Part shown: in pieces, positions 52,694 to 61,372 of the stretch
How positions within the stretch are numbered: position 1 is the first letter of the stretch
How the letters are laid out: each line of letters begins with the position of its first letter
NCBI RefSeq assembly: GCF_003598715.1
Contig: NZ_QZFU01000013.1
Span: forward strand, 124,001-188,000
Direction of reading: 5' to 3'
Source of the DNA: Nocardia panacis
Lineage (GTDB): Bacteria; Actinomycetota; Actinomycetes; Mycobacteriales; Mycobacteriaceae
Length of the DNA: 64,000 nt
Notes under the pieces: generated by a model
Told to the model about the DNA's origin: nothing
Database searches by the model: none
The model's input: only the letters and a program-made list of their open reading frames with translations
Program-made: the position numbers and the translations under genes

Positions 52694-53842
52694 GTGCCGC
52701 CACTCACCCTCACCGAGATCGACCGCGAATTGGCCACCCGCACCGAGGAAATCGACCGCGTCGCCGCCACCCTGCTCGATCTCGACAAGCATCCGGGCCT
52801 CACCCTGCTGCGCCGCTTCGGCCCCACCGGGGCCACCCTCGCCCGCTGGGAACCGATCCGCGCGGCACTGGACCTGATGTGGGAGGACTTCGGCCGCATG
52901 CGCGCCATCCTGGACCAGGCCGCCGCCACCCGAGGCGGTAAACACCGCCTCACCGAACCCGAACGCGCCGAACTCACCCGCCTGCTGCGCGGCCGCCCGC
53001 ACGAGGCCGCCCGCACCCCGATCCCGCTGGCCCGCCGCACCGTCGACGGCCCCAGCGAGACCGTCCTGTTCGTCGGCCTCGCCGACACCCTGGACCGCAT
53101 GCGCGCGTACTTCCCGGAGATCGCCGAATTCCTCGACGAGGTAGACGCGGCCAACACCCGCGCGGGCACCGGACTCGCCCCGCTACAGGAACGACTCGAT
53201 CGGCTCGGCCATCCGCTGCCCGCCCTCAGCGCCGAGATCGCCGACCTGCTCGCCCGATCGGCCACCGACCCGCTCTCGCTCACCGATATCGAAACCCGCG
53301 TCGCCGCCCTCACCGACCGGCTGTCCCGCGAAGCGGCCCTGCTCGCCGAACTCGAAGCCCTCCGCGCCGACTGGCCCGCCGCCCACGCCGCCACCGCCAC
53401 CCGATTGACAGCACTCGCCGCCGCCGTCGAACGCGCCCACCAGGCCAGGATCGAGGCCGAGCACACCATCCGCACCGGCCCCCTGCCCACCCATCCCGAC
53501 CCAACCCCCGGCCTGCGCACCGAATTGGCGGCGCTCACCCACCCCGATGCGGCCGCCCTGCTCGCCCTGCGCCGCCGGATCGACGCGGCGCTGGCCGAAG
53601 CCGACCACGATTGCGAACTCGCCAGGGGCCTGCTGGAACGCCGCCGCGAACTGCGCGGCCGACTGGGCGCGTATCAGGTCAAAGCGGCACGCTTGGGCGT
53701 CGGCGAGGACCGCGACGTCCTCGCCTCGCACCGCATCGCGCAGGGACTGCTCGCGCGCACCCCGTGCGACCTGGCGGCGGTCACCAGGGCGGTCGCGGAC
53801 TATCAGCAGGTCATCGGGGCGAAGTCCGGGAGGCGGGCGTGA
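52694..53842 (+). CDS. Alpha-helical/coiled-coil protein of the pknG locus, unknown function
   Basis: Soluble protein of 382 residues that is almost entirely helical with heptad-like patterns (TEIDRELATRTEEIDRVAAT, DIETRVAALTDRLSREAALL, LARGLLERRRELRGRLGAY). No signal, TM helix, cysteine motif or known domain is visible. It starts 6 bp after glnH and overlaps pknG by GTGA, so it is an integral part of the operon. It may bridge GlnX and PknG; this is inferred only from position and coiled-coil character. The mycobacterial locus as I know it lacks it. Confidence 0.75.
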   Translation: MPPLTLTEIDRELATRTEEIDRVAATLLDLDKHPGLTLLRRFGPTGATLARWEPIRAALDLMWEDFGRMRAILDQAAATRGGKHRLTEPERAELTRLLRGRPHEAARTPIPLARRTVDGPSETVLFVGLADTLDRMRAYFPEIAEFLDEVDAANTRAGTGLAPLQERLDRLGHPLPALSAEIADLLARSATDPLSLTDIETRVAALTDRLSREAALLAELEALRADWPAAHAATATRLTALAAAVERAHQARIEAEHTIRTGPLPTHPDPTPGLRTELAALTHPDAAALLALRRRIDAALAEADHDCELARGLLERRRELRGRLGAYQVKAARLGVGEDRDVLASHRIAQGLLARTPCDLAAVTRAVADYQQVIGAKSGRRA

Positions 53843-56376
53843 ACTGTCGGGAGCCGGGATGCGACGGAACCGTCGTCGACGGATACTGCGAGGTCTGCGG
53901 GACAGCGCCCGCCACGTCGCCCGAGACGCCGTGCGGTGAACCCGGTTGCGGGGGACGCGTTCTCGATGGGTTTTGCACCACGTGCGGTACCGCGCCGAAT
54001 GCGTCGGGCGGCTCCGGCGCGCGGGCGGCGAGCACCGGGCCGGGGCAATGTGCCGAACCCGGTTGCGAGGGAACCATCGTCGACCGGTACTGCGACACCT
54101 GCGGAACCGCGCCCGGCGCGGCCGTGTCCGGGTCGACCGCGGTCCCGCCGAACGAGCGACCACGCTGCGCCGAACCTGATTGCGATGGCACGATTCTCGA
54201 CGGATATTGCGATACCTGCGGGGCCGCGCCCGCACCGGAGCGGACGGCGCAGACGGGCACGAGCCGGACCGGGCGGTCGGTGCGGACGGGGCGGGGGAGT
54301 TCGTCGCGATCGAGCGTGCGGGGGTGGTTGGGGGCCGGGATGGTGGAGGTCCCGAGGATGCCGCGCATCGACCCGGCCGCCGCCGTGTTGGCCGAGCCGC
54401 AAGTGGCGCAGGAGAAACGGTTCTGCGGGAGTTGCGATCGGCCGGTCGGGCGGGGACGCGACGGCAAGCCGGGGCGCTCGGAGGGGTTCTGTCCGCATTG
54501 CGGGGCTCGGTTCTCGTTCACGCCGAAGTTGGTCGCCGGGGAGTTGGTCGGCGGCCAGTACGAGGTGGCGGGTGCGCTCGCGCACGGCGGGCTCGGGTGG
54601 ATCTACCTGGCGGTGGACCGCAATGTCAGCGACCGGTGGGTGGTGTTGAAGGGACTGCTCAATACCGGTGACGCGGATGCCATGCGGGCGGCGTTGGCGG
54701 AGAAGCGATTCCTGGCCGAGGTGGAGCATCCCAGCATCGTCAAGATCCACAATTTCGTCGAGCACGCGGGGGCCGATGGGGTGCGCGTCGGCTACATCGT
54801 CATGGAATACATCGGCGGCACCTCACTCAAGCAGATCCTGCGCGCTCACCGCGACACCGACGGCACCTACTTGCCGCCCGCTCAGGCCATCGCCTACATC
54901 CTGGAGATGCTGCCCGCGCTGGGCTATCTGCATTCCCTGAATCTGGCCTACTGCGATTTCAAACCCGACAATGTCATGCAGACCGACGAACAGCTCAAAC
55001 TGATCGACCTCGGCGCGGTCATCTCGATGGACGATCCGGACAGCCCCATCTACGGCACCCTCGGCTACCAGGCCCCCGAGATCGCCGAGACCGGCCCCAC
55101 GGTGGCGACCGAGGTGTTCACCGTCGGCCGGACACTGGCGGTGCTCATGTTGGCGGTCCCGCAGGTGGCCGGGCATTTCGGGGATCTGCCCGGCCCGGAG
55201 TCCGAACCGCTGCTGGCCCGGCACGATTCGCTGCACCGGCTGCTGCTGCGCGCCGTCGACCCCGACCCGGAGGTCCGCTTCTCGTCCATGGGCGAAATGG
55301 CCGACCAGCTCACCGGCGTGCTGCGCGAGGTGCTCAGTGCCGAGGACGCGGTCCCGCGACCCGGTATGTCGGCCTACTTCGGCCCCGCGCGCGGCGTCTT
55401 CGGCGTCGGTATCGCCGCCGTCCCCGATCCGGCAGGTATCGTCGCGGCACTGCCGATCCCGCTCGTCGACCCCACCGACAGCGCCGCCGCCCTGCTGGCC
55501 ACCACCACCGGCGCGACCCCCGTCGAGTTGGAACGCGCGTTCGCGGCGGGCCTGCGCTCGGTGGTCACCGGTGCGGGCGAATCCACCGAGATCCCGCTGC
55601 GCCTCATCCGGGCCGCCCTCGAATCCGGCGATCCGGCCGACGCCGCCGCCCGCATCGCGGCCCTTTCCGACACGCTTCCCGGCGATTGGCGACTCGCTTG
55701 GTTCCGCGCGCAAGCGCATCTGCTGTCCGGCGAGCTATCCGATGCGGCAACGGAATTCGAGGCCGTTTACGCGGCGCTGCCCGGTGAGGCGGCGCCCAAG
55801 CTCGCGCTCGCCGCCGTCTGCGAGCTGATCGCGCACACCCGCACCGAAGCCCCGCTGTCCGAGGCTCATTCGCGGTCCGTGCGCTACTACGACACCGTGT
55901 GGCGGACCGATCGCAGCTTCCTGTCCGCCGCGTTCGGATCGGCCCGCATGCGTTTGGCGTCGGGCGATCGCCAGGGTGCGATCACCATCCTCGATCAAGT
56001 CGATCCGAGTTCGGCCCGCTACACCGAGGCCAGGCTCGCGGCGGTCGAGACGCTGCTCACCGATCGCCCACCCGCCGATATCACCGAGTCGGTGCTGCGC
56101 GACGCGGGCGGACGCGTCACCACCCTGACACTCGATTCCGCGCGACGGGCCGCCGATATCCGCAAGCAGGTCCTCGTCGCCGCGCTCACCTGGCTGGGTG
56201 CGGGCAACGCCCCGACCGATCCCGCCCCGCTGCTCGACGCCCCGCTCACCGATCCCGGCGTCCGCACCGGGCTGGAACGCTGCTATCGCGCGCTCGCCCG
56301 TGAGGCTCCCGATATGTGGGCGCGGATCGCCCTGGTGGAGCAGGCGAACAGCATCCGGCCCAGGACCACGCTGTGA
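53839..56376 (+). CDS. pknG: Serine/threonine protein kinase PknG with four extra zinc ribbons
   Basis: Cytosolic kinase of 845 residues. Residues 1-130 hold four near-identical zinc-ribbon repeats (Cys3/8/17/20, 32/37/46/49, 71/76/85/88, 110/115/124/127; pattern CxEPxCxGxxxDxYCxxCG). A linker is followed by the classical rubredoxin-like pair (Cys196/199 and 218/221). The kinase domain has HGGLGWIYLAVD, Lys271 (VVLKG), LAYCDFKPDNV in place of HRD and LIDLGAV in place of DFG, all as in PknG. A TPR region follows. PknG controls 2-oxoglutarate metabolism through FHA proteins (GarA/OdhI). Start GTG overlaps the preceding stop. The N-terminal repeats are absent from the M. tuberculosis form. Confidence 0.92.
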   Translation: MNCREPGCDGTVVDGYCEVCGTAPATSPETPCGEPGCGGRVLDGFCTTCGTAPNASGGSGARAASTGPGQCAEPGCEGTIVDRYCDTCGTAPGAAVSGSTAVPPNERPRCAEPDCDGTILDGYCDTCGAAPAPERTAQTGTSRTGRSVRTGRGSSSRSSVRGWLGAGMVEVPRMPRIDPAAAVLAEPQVAQEKRFCGSCDRPVGRGRDGKPGRSEGFCPHCGARFSFTPKLVAGELVGGQYEVAGALAHGGLGWIYLAVDRNVSDRWVVLKGLLNTGDADAMRAALAEKRFLAEVEHPSIVKIHNFVEHAGADGVRVGYIVMEYIGGTSLKQILRAHRDTDGTYLPPAQAIAYILEMLPALGYLHSLNLAYCDFKPDNVMQTDEQLKLIDLGAVISMDDPDSPIYGTLGYQAPEIAETGPTVATEVFTVGRTLAVLMLAVPQVAGHFGDLPGPESEPLLARHDSLHRLLLRAVDPDPEVRFSSMGEMADQLTGVLREVLSAEDAVPRPGMSAYFGPARGVFGVGIAAVPDPAGIVAALPIPLVDPTDSAAALLATTTGATPVELERAFAAGLRSVVTGAGESTEIPLRLIRAALESGDPADAAARIAALSDTLPGDWRLAWFRAQAHLLSGELSDAATEFEAVYAALPGEAAPKLALAAVCELIAHTRTEAPLSEAHSRSVRYYDTVWRTDRSFLSAAFGSARMRLASGDRQGAITILDQVDPSSARYTEARLAAVETLLTDRPPADITESVLRDAGGRVTTLTLDSARRAADIRKQVLVAALTWLGAGNAPTDPAPLLDAPLTDPGVRTGLERCYRALAREAPDMWARIALVEQANSIRPRTTL

Positions 56377-56536
56377 ATCCGCGCCCCGGCCCCGAGATAT
56401 CCTCTGCCACAATTGATCCTGTCGGTGTGGCATCGGGGGAGGTTTCTCGGGCCTCGGGGTGGGGTCGGGTGGATGAAGACAATGTGGTGTTGGTCGGGTG
56501 GGGGAGGAGAATGGTGTCGTTCGGGAGGGGGAAGCG

Positions 56537-57754
56537 ATGACGGTCGCGGCGATGCGGTGCACCCGGTGCGGAGCGCGGGTCGAGCAGGCGGACCGGTTCT
56601 GCGAGGAGTGCGGGCGCGATCTGGCGGGTGAGCGAATCGCCTTGCCGCCCACCGATTCCGTCGCGGACGGGCCGTGTCGGGGCTGTGGCGGCGAGCAGTA
56701 CGACGTCGATGGGTATTGCACCGCGTGCGGTGAGTTGTGGTCCGCGCCGGACCGACATGCGGCGGCGGTCGACGCGGTCGCGGTGATCACCGATCGCGGT
56801 CTCGTCCACGCCCGCAACGAGGATTCCGTCGCGGCCATCGTCATGGACGGGGTGACGATCGTCGTTGTCGCCGACGGTGTCTCGACCTCGGAGGATCCTC
56901 GGGCGGCGTCGGGTGCGGCGACTCGTGCGGGCGCCGAGGCCACTCGCCTGGCCTTGGTCTCGGGCGCGGCGGATCCGGAGGCGGCGATGGCCGGTCTGTC
57001 GGCGGCCGCCGAGGCCGTTCGCGTCGTCGCGGCGCAGGGTCAGGCTCCGTCGTGCACCTACGTCTCGGCCATCGTTCGCACCACCCCGTCGGGCACCGAG
57101 GTCACCACCGCGAATGTCGGTGACAGCCGGGCCTATTGGCTGTGCGGCCCCACCGGGCACGCCGCCCCACCGCCGGACACCGAACTCGTCGACTCGACCC
57201 CATCGGATCCCGCGGACCGAGCCGCCCGTCCTACGCCGTGGAGTCGGGCGAAGTCGGGAGTCGGTAGTATTCCGGCCTCGAATCCTCCTGTGCCACAGCC
57301 GACTTCAGGGTCCGTTTCGGAAGACGATATACCGGATGTGGTGGATTCCCGTCCCGCCCACCGCATTCCCCGCGACGGCGCATCACAGCGACTGACCCTG
57401 GACGATTCCTGGGCGCAGGCGCTGGTGACGGCGGGTGCGATGGACGAACGCGCCGCGATGAACGATCCGCGCGCGCATATGCTGCTGCGCTGGTTGGGGG
57501 CCGATGCGGGGCCGCGGCCATGGGCCGCGGGGTGTGTTCGCACGGTCAGGGTGCGCGGCGCGGGCGTGCTGCTGGTGTGCAGCGACGGCCTGTGGAACTA
57601 CGCGCCGGAGGCGGAGGAGTTGGCGGCGCGGGTCGCGGGGGCCGCGCCGATGCGGGCCGCGCGCGATCTGGTCGATTTCGCGGTGGCGTGCGGCGGCGGC
57701 GACAACATCACGGTGGCGATCGTCGGTGTCGCACCTTCAGGAGGTATGTCATGA
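56537..57754 (+). CDS. PP2C-family protein phosphatase with two N-terminal zinc ribbons
   Basis: Phosphatase of 405 residues. Two ribbons come first: CTRCG...FCEECG at residues 8-25 and CRGCG...YCTACG at about 48-70. The PPM catalytic motifs are complete: RNEDSVAAI, VVADGVST, NVGDSRAYW, VCSDGLWNY and GGGDNITVAI. A disordered insert of about 65 residues rich in Pro and Ser lies between GDSRAYW and the rest. It follows pknG after a 160-bp gap and overlaps the VWA gene by 4 bp. It would dephosphorylate PknG, the FHA protein or other targets of the kinase. ATG at 56537 has a strong GGGAGGGGGAA site. Confidence 0.9.
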   Translation: MTVAAMRCTRCGARVEQADRFCEECGRDLAGERIALPPTDSVADGPCRGCGGEQYDVDGYCTACGELWSAPDRHAAAVDAVAVITDRGLVHARNEDSVAAIVMDGVTIVVVADGVSTSEDPRAASGAATRAGAEATRLALVSGAADPEAAMAGLSAAAEAVRVVAAQGQAPSCTYVSAIVRTTPSGTEVTTANVGDSRAYWLCGPTGHAAPPPDTELVDSTPSDPADRAARPTPWSRAKSGVGSIPASNPPVPQPTSGSVSEDDIPDVVDSRPAHRIPRDGASQRLTLDDSWAQALVTAGAMDERAAMNDPRAHMLLRWLGADAGPRPWAAGCVRTVRVRGAGVLLVCSDGLWNYAPEAEELAARVAGAAPMRAARDLVDFAVACGGGDNITVAIVGVAPSGGMS

Positions 57755-59037
57755 GTTCCGGAGCCGAACAAGGGTTTTCGGTCGCGATAGATCAGAACGA
57801 GTATCTGGCCGAGGGACAGGGCACCGTGGACGCGGTGATCACCGTCGAGGCCGGAGCGGGCATCGAGGCGGTCGATGCACCGCAGCAGCGGTTGGAGATC
57901 CTGATCATCGACACCTCGGGGTCGATGGCGTCGTCCCGGAAGTTCGAGGGCGCGCGGCACGCGGTGCTGGCGGCTCTGGACGCGCTGCCCGACGGTACGC
58001 ATTTCGCGATCGTGGAGGGTACGGCGCTGGCCCGGCTGGTCTTCCCGACCGATGTGCCGTCGCTGCCCGCGAACCGCGATTCCCGGTCGGCGGCGCGCCG
58101 CAAACTCGACAGGCTGCGCCCGACCGGTGGCACGGCGATGGGCACCTGGCTGGGTCTGGCCCGGCAGTTGGCGCTCAAACATCCCGACGCGATGGTGCAC
58201 GCGATCCTGCTCACCGACGGCAAGAACGAGCACGAGGAACCCGCGGCGCTGGCCGCGGAGATCGAACTGTGCCGTGGACATTTCACCTGCGACTGCCGGG
58301 GTGTCGGCACCGATTGGCGGGTGGAGGAGTTGCGGTCCATCGCCGCGGCCCTGCACGGCACCGTCGATATCGTGGCCGATCCGGCGCGGCTTGCGGCCGA
58401 TTTCACCGCGATGACGCGGGGGTCGATGGCGAAATCGATCCCGGATCTGACGCTGCGGGTGTGGACGCCGGTGGGTGCCGAGGTGCGTTTCGTCAAACAG
58501 GTCGCCCCGACCATCGAGGATCTGACCGCCCGCCGGGTCGAGGCGGGTCCGCAGATCGGGGAGTACTCGCTGGGCGCGTGGGGCGCGGAGGATCGCGACT
58601 ATCACGTGCAGGTGCGGGTGGAGCCGGGCGCGCCGGGGCGGGAGAAGCTCGCCGCCAGGGTCCGGGTCGCGGCGGGCGATCAGGTGCTCGGCGAGGGCCT
58701 GGTGAAGGCGACGTGGACCACCGACACCGAACTGTCGACGCGGATCAGCCGCCGCGTCGCCCACTACACCGGTCAGGCGGAGTTGGCGCAGGCGGTGCAG
58801 GAAGGGTTGGCGGCCCGCAAGTCCGGCGATCTGGAGACCGCCACCGCGAAACTGCGGCGCGCGGTGGAATTGGCCGCCGAATCCGGCAACGAGGGCACCG
58901 CGAAACTGTTGCGCGGTGTGGTGGAGGTCGACGAGCGCCACGGCACGGTGCGGTTGCGCGCCAAGGTGCAGGCCGCCGACGAGATGGCGTTGGACGCCCG
59001 TTCGACCAAGACGGCGCGGGTGCGGAAGGGGGAGTGA
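57751..59037 (+). CDS. VWA-domain protein of the PknG signalling locus
   Basis: Cytosolic protein of 428 residues. A von Willebrand A domain at about 45-225 has an intact MIDAS: DTSGSMASS, the Thr in RPTGGTAMG and the Asp in LLTDGKNE. The remaining part is beta-rich, then a helical end (AVQEGLAARKSGDLETATAK). VWA proteins bind partners through the metal site, so it may act as a scaffold or be a target of the kinase. It overlaps the phosphatase by 4 bp, with a perfect AGGAGG, and overlaps the FHA gene by 1 bp. Confidence 0.88.
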   Translation: MSSGAEQGFSVAIDQNEYLAEGQGTVDAVITVEAGAGIEAVDAPQQRLEILIIDTSGSMASSRKFEGARHAVLAALDALPDGTHFAIVEGTALARLVFPTDVPSLPANRDSRSAARRKLDRLRPTGGTAMGTWLGLARQLALKHPDAMVHAILLTDGKNEHEEPAALAAEIELCRGHFTCDCRGVGTDWRVEELRSIAAALHGTVDIVADPARLAADFTAMTRGSMAKSIPDLTLRVWTPVGAEVRFVKQVAPTIEDLTARRVEAGPQIGEYSLGAWGAEDRDYHVQVRVEPGAPGREKLAARVRVAAGDQVLGEGLVKATWTTDTELSTRISRRVAHYTGQAELAQAVQEGLAARKSGDLETATAKLRRAVELAAESGNEGTAKLLRGVVEVDERHGTVRLRAKVQAADEMALDARSTKTARVRKGE

Positions 59038-59831
59038 TGATCTGTCCCGACGGTCACGATTCGTTGGCGACCGACTACTGCGATGTGTGCGGGGCGCCGT
59101 TGGCGGTGGTGGCCGCGCCGACGGTGGCCGCGGCGATCCTCGCGTGTCCGGCGTGCGGTTCGCCCGCGTCCGGTCGATTCTGCGAGGTGTGCGGATTCGA
59201 TTCGGCGCTGCCCGCGCCCGAATCCTCGACGCCGCGAGGAGAGCTTGCCGAGCTGTCCTCGGTTGCGCGGGAGTCGCTTTCGCCGCCGACGGGAACCGGG
59301 CAGGGCGGCGCGGAATCGTCCGCGGCACAGTCGAGGGTCGATCCGAGTTCCCTCGCGTCGCGGGAGCCGATCGAACCTTCCGAAACTGTTGTGGCACAGC
59401 CGAGTCCGGTGCAGCACTGGGTGGCCACGATCTTCGCCGACCGCGAATTCTACGACCGCGTCCTGGCCCGCAAGGGTCCCGATGCCGATCGGGTGGAGTT
59501 CCCGACCTTCTACCCGCAGCGCCGGATAACCCTGGGCGAGGGGCAGGCCCTGATCGGGAAACGCAGTGTGTCACAAGGATTGACGCCGGAGATCGATCTG
59601 GGGATCCCGCCCGCCGACGCGGGGGTGTCGCGGGCGCACGCGACACTGCTGGTCACTGGCGAGCGGTTGACGGTGACGGATCTGGGGTCGACCAACGGGA
59701 CCAGCCTCAATGGCAGCGAGGAGTTGATCCCGGCGCGGACGGCGGTGCCGCTGAGCGACGGCGACCGGATTCACCTGGGCGGGTGGACCACGATCGTGGT
59801 CTCGCGCGATTCGGCTGCCCCGCTTCTATAG
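59037..59831 (+). CDS. FHA-domain protein with N-terminal zinc ribbons
   Basis: Cytosolic protein of 264 residues. Residues 3-20 (CPDG...YCDVCG) and 38-57 (CPACG...FCEVCG) are zinc ribbons, a Ser/Thr/Pro/Glu-rich linker follows, and the C-terminal FHA domain has the core IGKRSVSQG, the conserved GVSRAHATLL, and LGSTNGTSLNG. FHA domains read phosphothreonine. As the last gene of the kinase/phosphatase operon it is a candidate partner or substrate of PknG, by analogy with GarA/OdhI, although the ETTS phosphosite of GarA is not present. ATG at 59037 overlaps the VWA stop by one base. Confidence 0.88.
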   Translation: MICPDGHDSLATDYCDVCGAPLAVVAAPTVAAAILACPACGSPASGRFCEVCGFDSALPAPESSTPRGELAELSSVARESLSPPTGTGQGGAESSAAQSRVDPSSLASREPIEPSETVVAQPSPVQHWVATIFADREFYDRVLARKGPDADRVEFPTFYPQRRITLGEGQALIGKRSVSQGLTPEIDLGIPPADAGVSRAHATLLVTGERLTVTDLGSTNGTSLNGSEELIPARTAVPLSDGDRIHLGGWTTIVVSRDSAAPLL

Positions 59832-59859
59832 ACACCGTTGTTCCTCTATGGTCGTCGGC

Positions 59860-60714
59860 ATGACGAAGTTCGGCGGCAAATGCTGTGTCATCACCGGCGC
59901 GGCCAGTGGATTGGGCCGCAGCACCGCACTGGCGGCGGCGGCCATGGGGGCCTCGGTGGTGCTCACCGATATCGCCGAGGCGGGTCTGCACGAGACCGCG
60001 CGGCTGGTGCGGGACGCGGGCGGCGCCGTGCGGTTGGCGCGGGTGGCCGATGTCGGTGATCACGCGTCGGTGGTGGAGTTGGCCGCCGAGACCCACGCCG
60101 AGGTCGGCAGCGTGGACATGGTGGTCAATGTGGCCGGTATCGCCACCTGGGGGACGGTGGATCGCCTCACCCACGAGCAGTGGCGACGCACCATCGATAT
60201 CGATCTGATGGGTCCGATCCACATGATCGAGGAGTTCGTGCCGCCGATGATCGAGGCCGGTCGCGGCGGGCACCTGGTCAATGTGTCCTCGGCCGCAGGA
60301 CTTTTCGGCCTGCCGTGGCACGCGCCCTACAGCGCGGGCAAGTTCGGTTTGCGAGGAGTGTCGGAGGTGCTGCGCTTCGATCTGCGCCGCCACCGGATCG
60401 GGGTGAGCCTGGTCGTGCCCGGCGCGATGGCCACACCGATGGTCGACAGCGTCGATATCGCGGGCATGGACCGCTCGGCCGCGGCCCTGCGCCGCGGCAT
60501 GGCACTGTTCCAGAAGCACGCCGTGACCCCCGACGCCGCGGCCCGCTCCCTCGTGCGCGGCGTGGAACGCGACCGCTACCTGGTCTACACCTCCCCGGAC
60601 ATCCGCATCGGCCATCTGGCGCAACGCTATATCCCCCCGGCCTACACCGCCGCGATGCACGCACTGAACTGGGCCATGACCCGCTACATCGAAAAGCCCG
60701 CAGCCCAAAAGTAA
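59860..60714 (+). CDS. Short-chain dehydrogenase/reductase
   Basis: Classical SDR of about 284 residues. Cofactor motif TGAASGLGRS, Asp in LTDIAE (NAD preference), NVAG, active-site Ser in NVSSAAG and catalytic YSAGK (Tyr-x3-Lys). The longer C-terminus (AQRYIPPAYTAAMHALNWAM) is amphipathic and typical of lipid- or steroid-active actinobacterial SDRs. The start may be the ATG at 59848 instead. It is transcribed separately from the FHA gene, with a TATAGA box near 59826. Confidence 0.88.
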   Translation: MTKFGGKCCVITGAASGLGRSTALAAAAMGASVVLTDIAEAGLHETARLVRDAGGAVRLARVADVGDHASVVELAAETHAEVGSVDMVVNVAGIATWGTVDRLTHEQWRRTIDIDLMGPIHMIEEFVPPMIEAGRGGHLVNVSSAAGLFGLPWHAPYSAGKFGLRGVSEVLRFDLRRHRIGVSLVVPGAMATPMVDSVDIAGMDRSAAALRRGMALFQKHAVTPDAAARSLVRGVERDRYLVYTSPDIRIGHLAQRYIPPAYTAAMHALNWAMTRYIEKPAAQK

Positions 60715-60771
60715 TTCGCCCCGCGATCGGTGCGCCCGTCGCGGGGCCGCCGATCGCCCAAGCGGGGGGGG

Positions 60772-60963
60772 ATCATGGGTGGCAGCGGGACGCAGGTGGA
60801 AGAACCCGCTGCGTCTGCCCGCGAGATGTACGACGAACGCGGCCGCGGGGCAAGAGTCGCTACCGCCGTCGCTCAGATCGCCGAGACCTTCGCGGTGTCG
60901 CGCAAGTCCGTCTACCGCAACCCTCGACCGGTCAGTGTTCGGAAGTCGTTGGTGCGGAACTGA
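60772..60963 (+). pseudogene. Serine recombinase/resolvase HTH remnant
   Basis: About 50 codons contain a recombinase-like HTH (AREMYDERGRG, then VAQIAETFAVSRKSVYRN), the C-terminal DNA-binding part of Tn3-type resolvases. The catalytic domain is missing and the end differs, so it is a fragment of a second recombinase gene next to the intact one at 61373. Confidence 0.6.
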
Positions 60964-61372
60964 TCTCACTCTCCCGGCGGCGTGTTGTCAGCTTCGGCGG
61001 AGTTGTTCCTCGGCGCGGTCGAGCAGTTCGCGGACATGGTTGTAGGCGGCGAGGTAGTCCGCGGTGGTGGGGTGGCGCCATTACCGCGGTTGTCGGCCCA
61101 GGAATCCTGAAGCTGTCATGAGCCGCAAAGTAGATCCGGTGCGCGGATCACGGGCGTATGTGGGGGTGGGAGCCGAATACAGGGGAAAGGGGGCTGCGGC
61201 GGGGGGACACCGATGCTGGTAATTGGACCTGAGCGAGGTGTCCGTTAGGGGAACCCTCAACGGACACTCCACCGGACGTTAGCCGCAGGCCGCCACAAGG
61301 GCGAACGCTGTCTCATATAGGCCGCACGGATAGATTCTCGATGAAGGGAGGCTATCCGTTACGCTTCCGGTC
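60964..61372. other. Intergenic region with a gene-tail remnant and an inverted repeat
   Basis: On the minus strand, 60988-61080 encodes 30 codons with protein character (WRHPTTADYLAAYNHVRELL) directly after a TAA, so it is the tail of a lost gene. The rest is non-coding and includes the inverted repeat at 61238-61267 next to the recombinase gene. No other feature is supported. Confidence 0.4.
61238..61267. repeat. Inverted repeat upstream of the serine recombinase, possible res site
   Basis: GTGTCCGTT (61238-61246) and AACGGACAC (61259-61267) are perfect inverted copies; the centre AGGGGAACCCTC is partly palindromic. A third partial match (GGACGTT) follows at 61274. Position 105 bp upstream of a resolvase-type gene suits a recombination or operator site. 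Confidence 0.5.

Noticed and set aside
53839..54235. CRISPR-like periodic repeat
   Set aside because: The period comes from the coding repeats of four zinc ribbons; spacing is irregular and the unit is protein-coding.
57598..59646. 682-codon minus-strand open frame
   Set aside because: Antisense shadow of the VWA and FHA genes, with Arg/Pro/His-rich composition.
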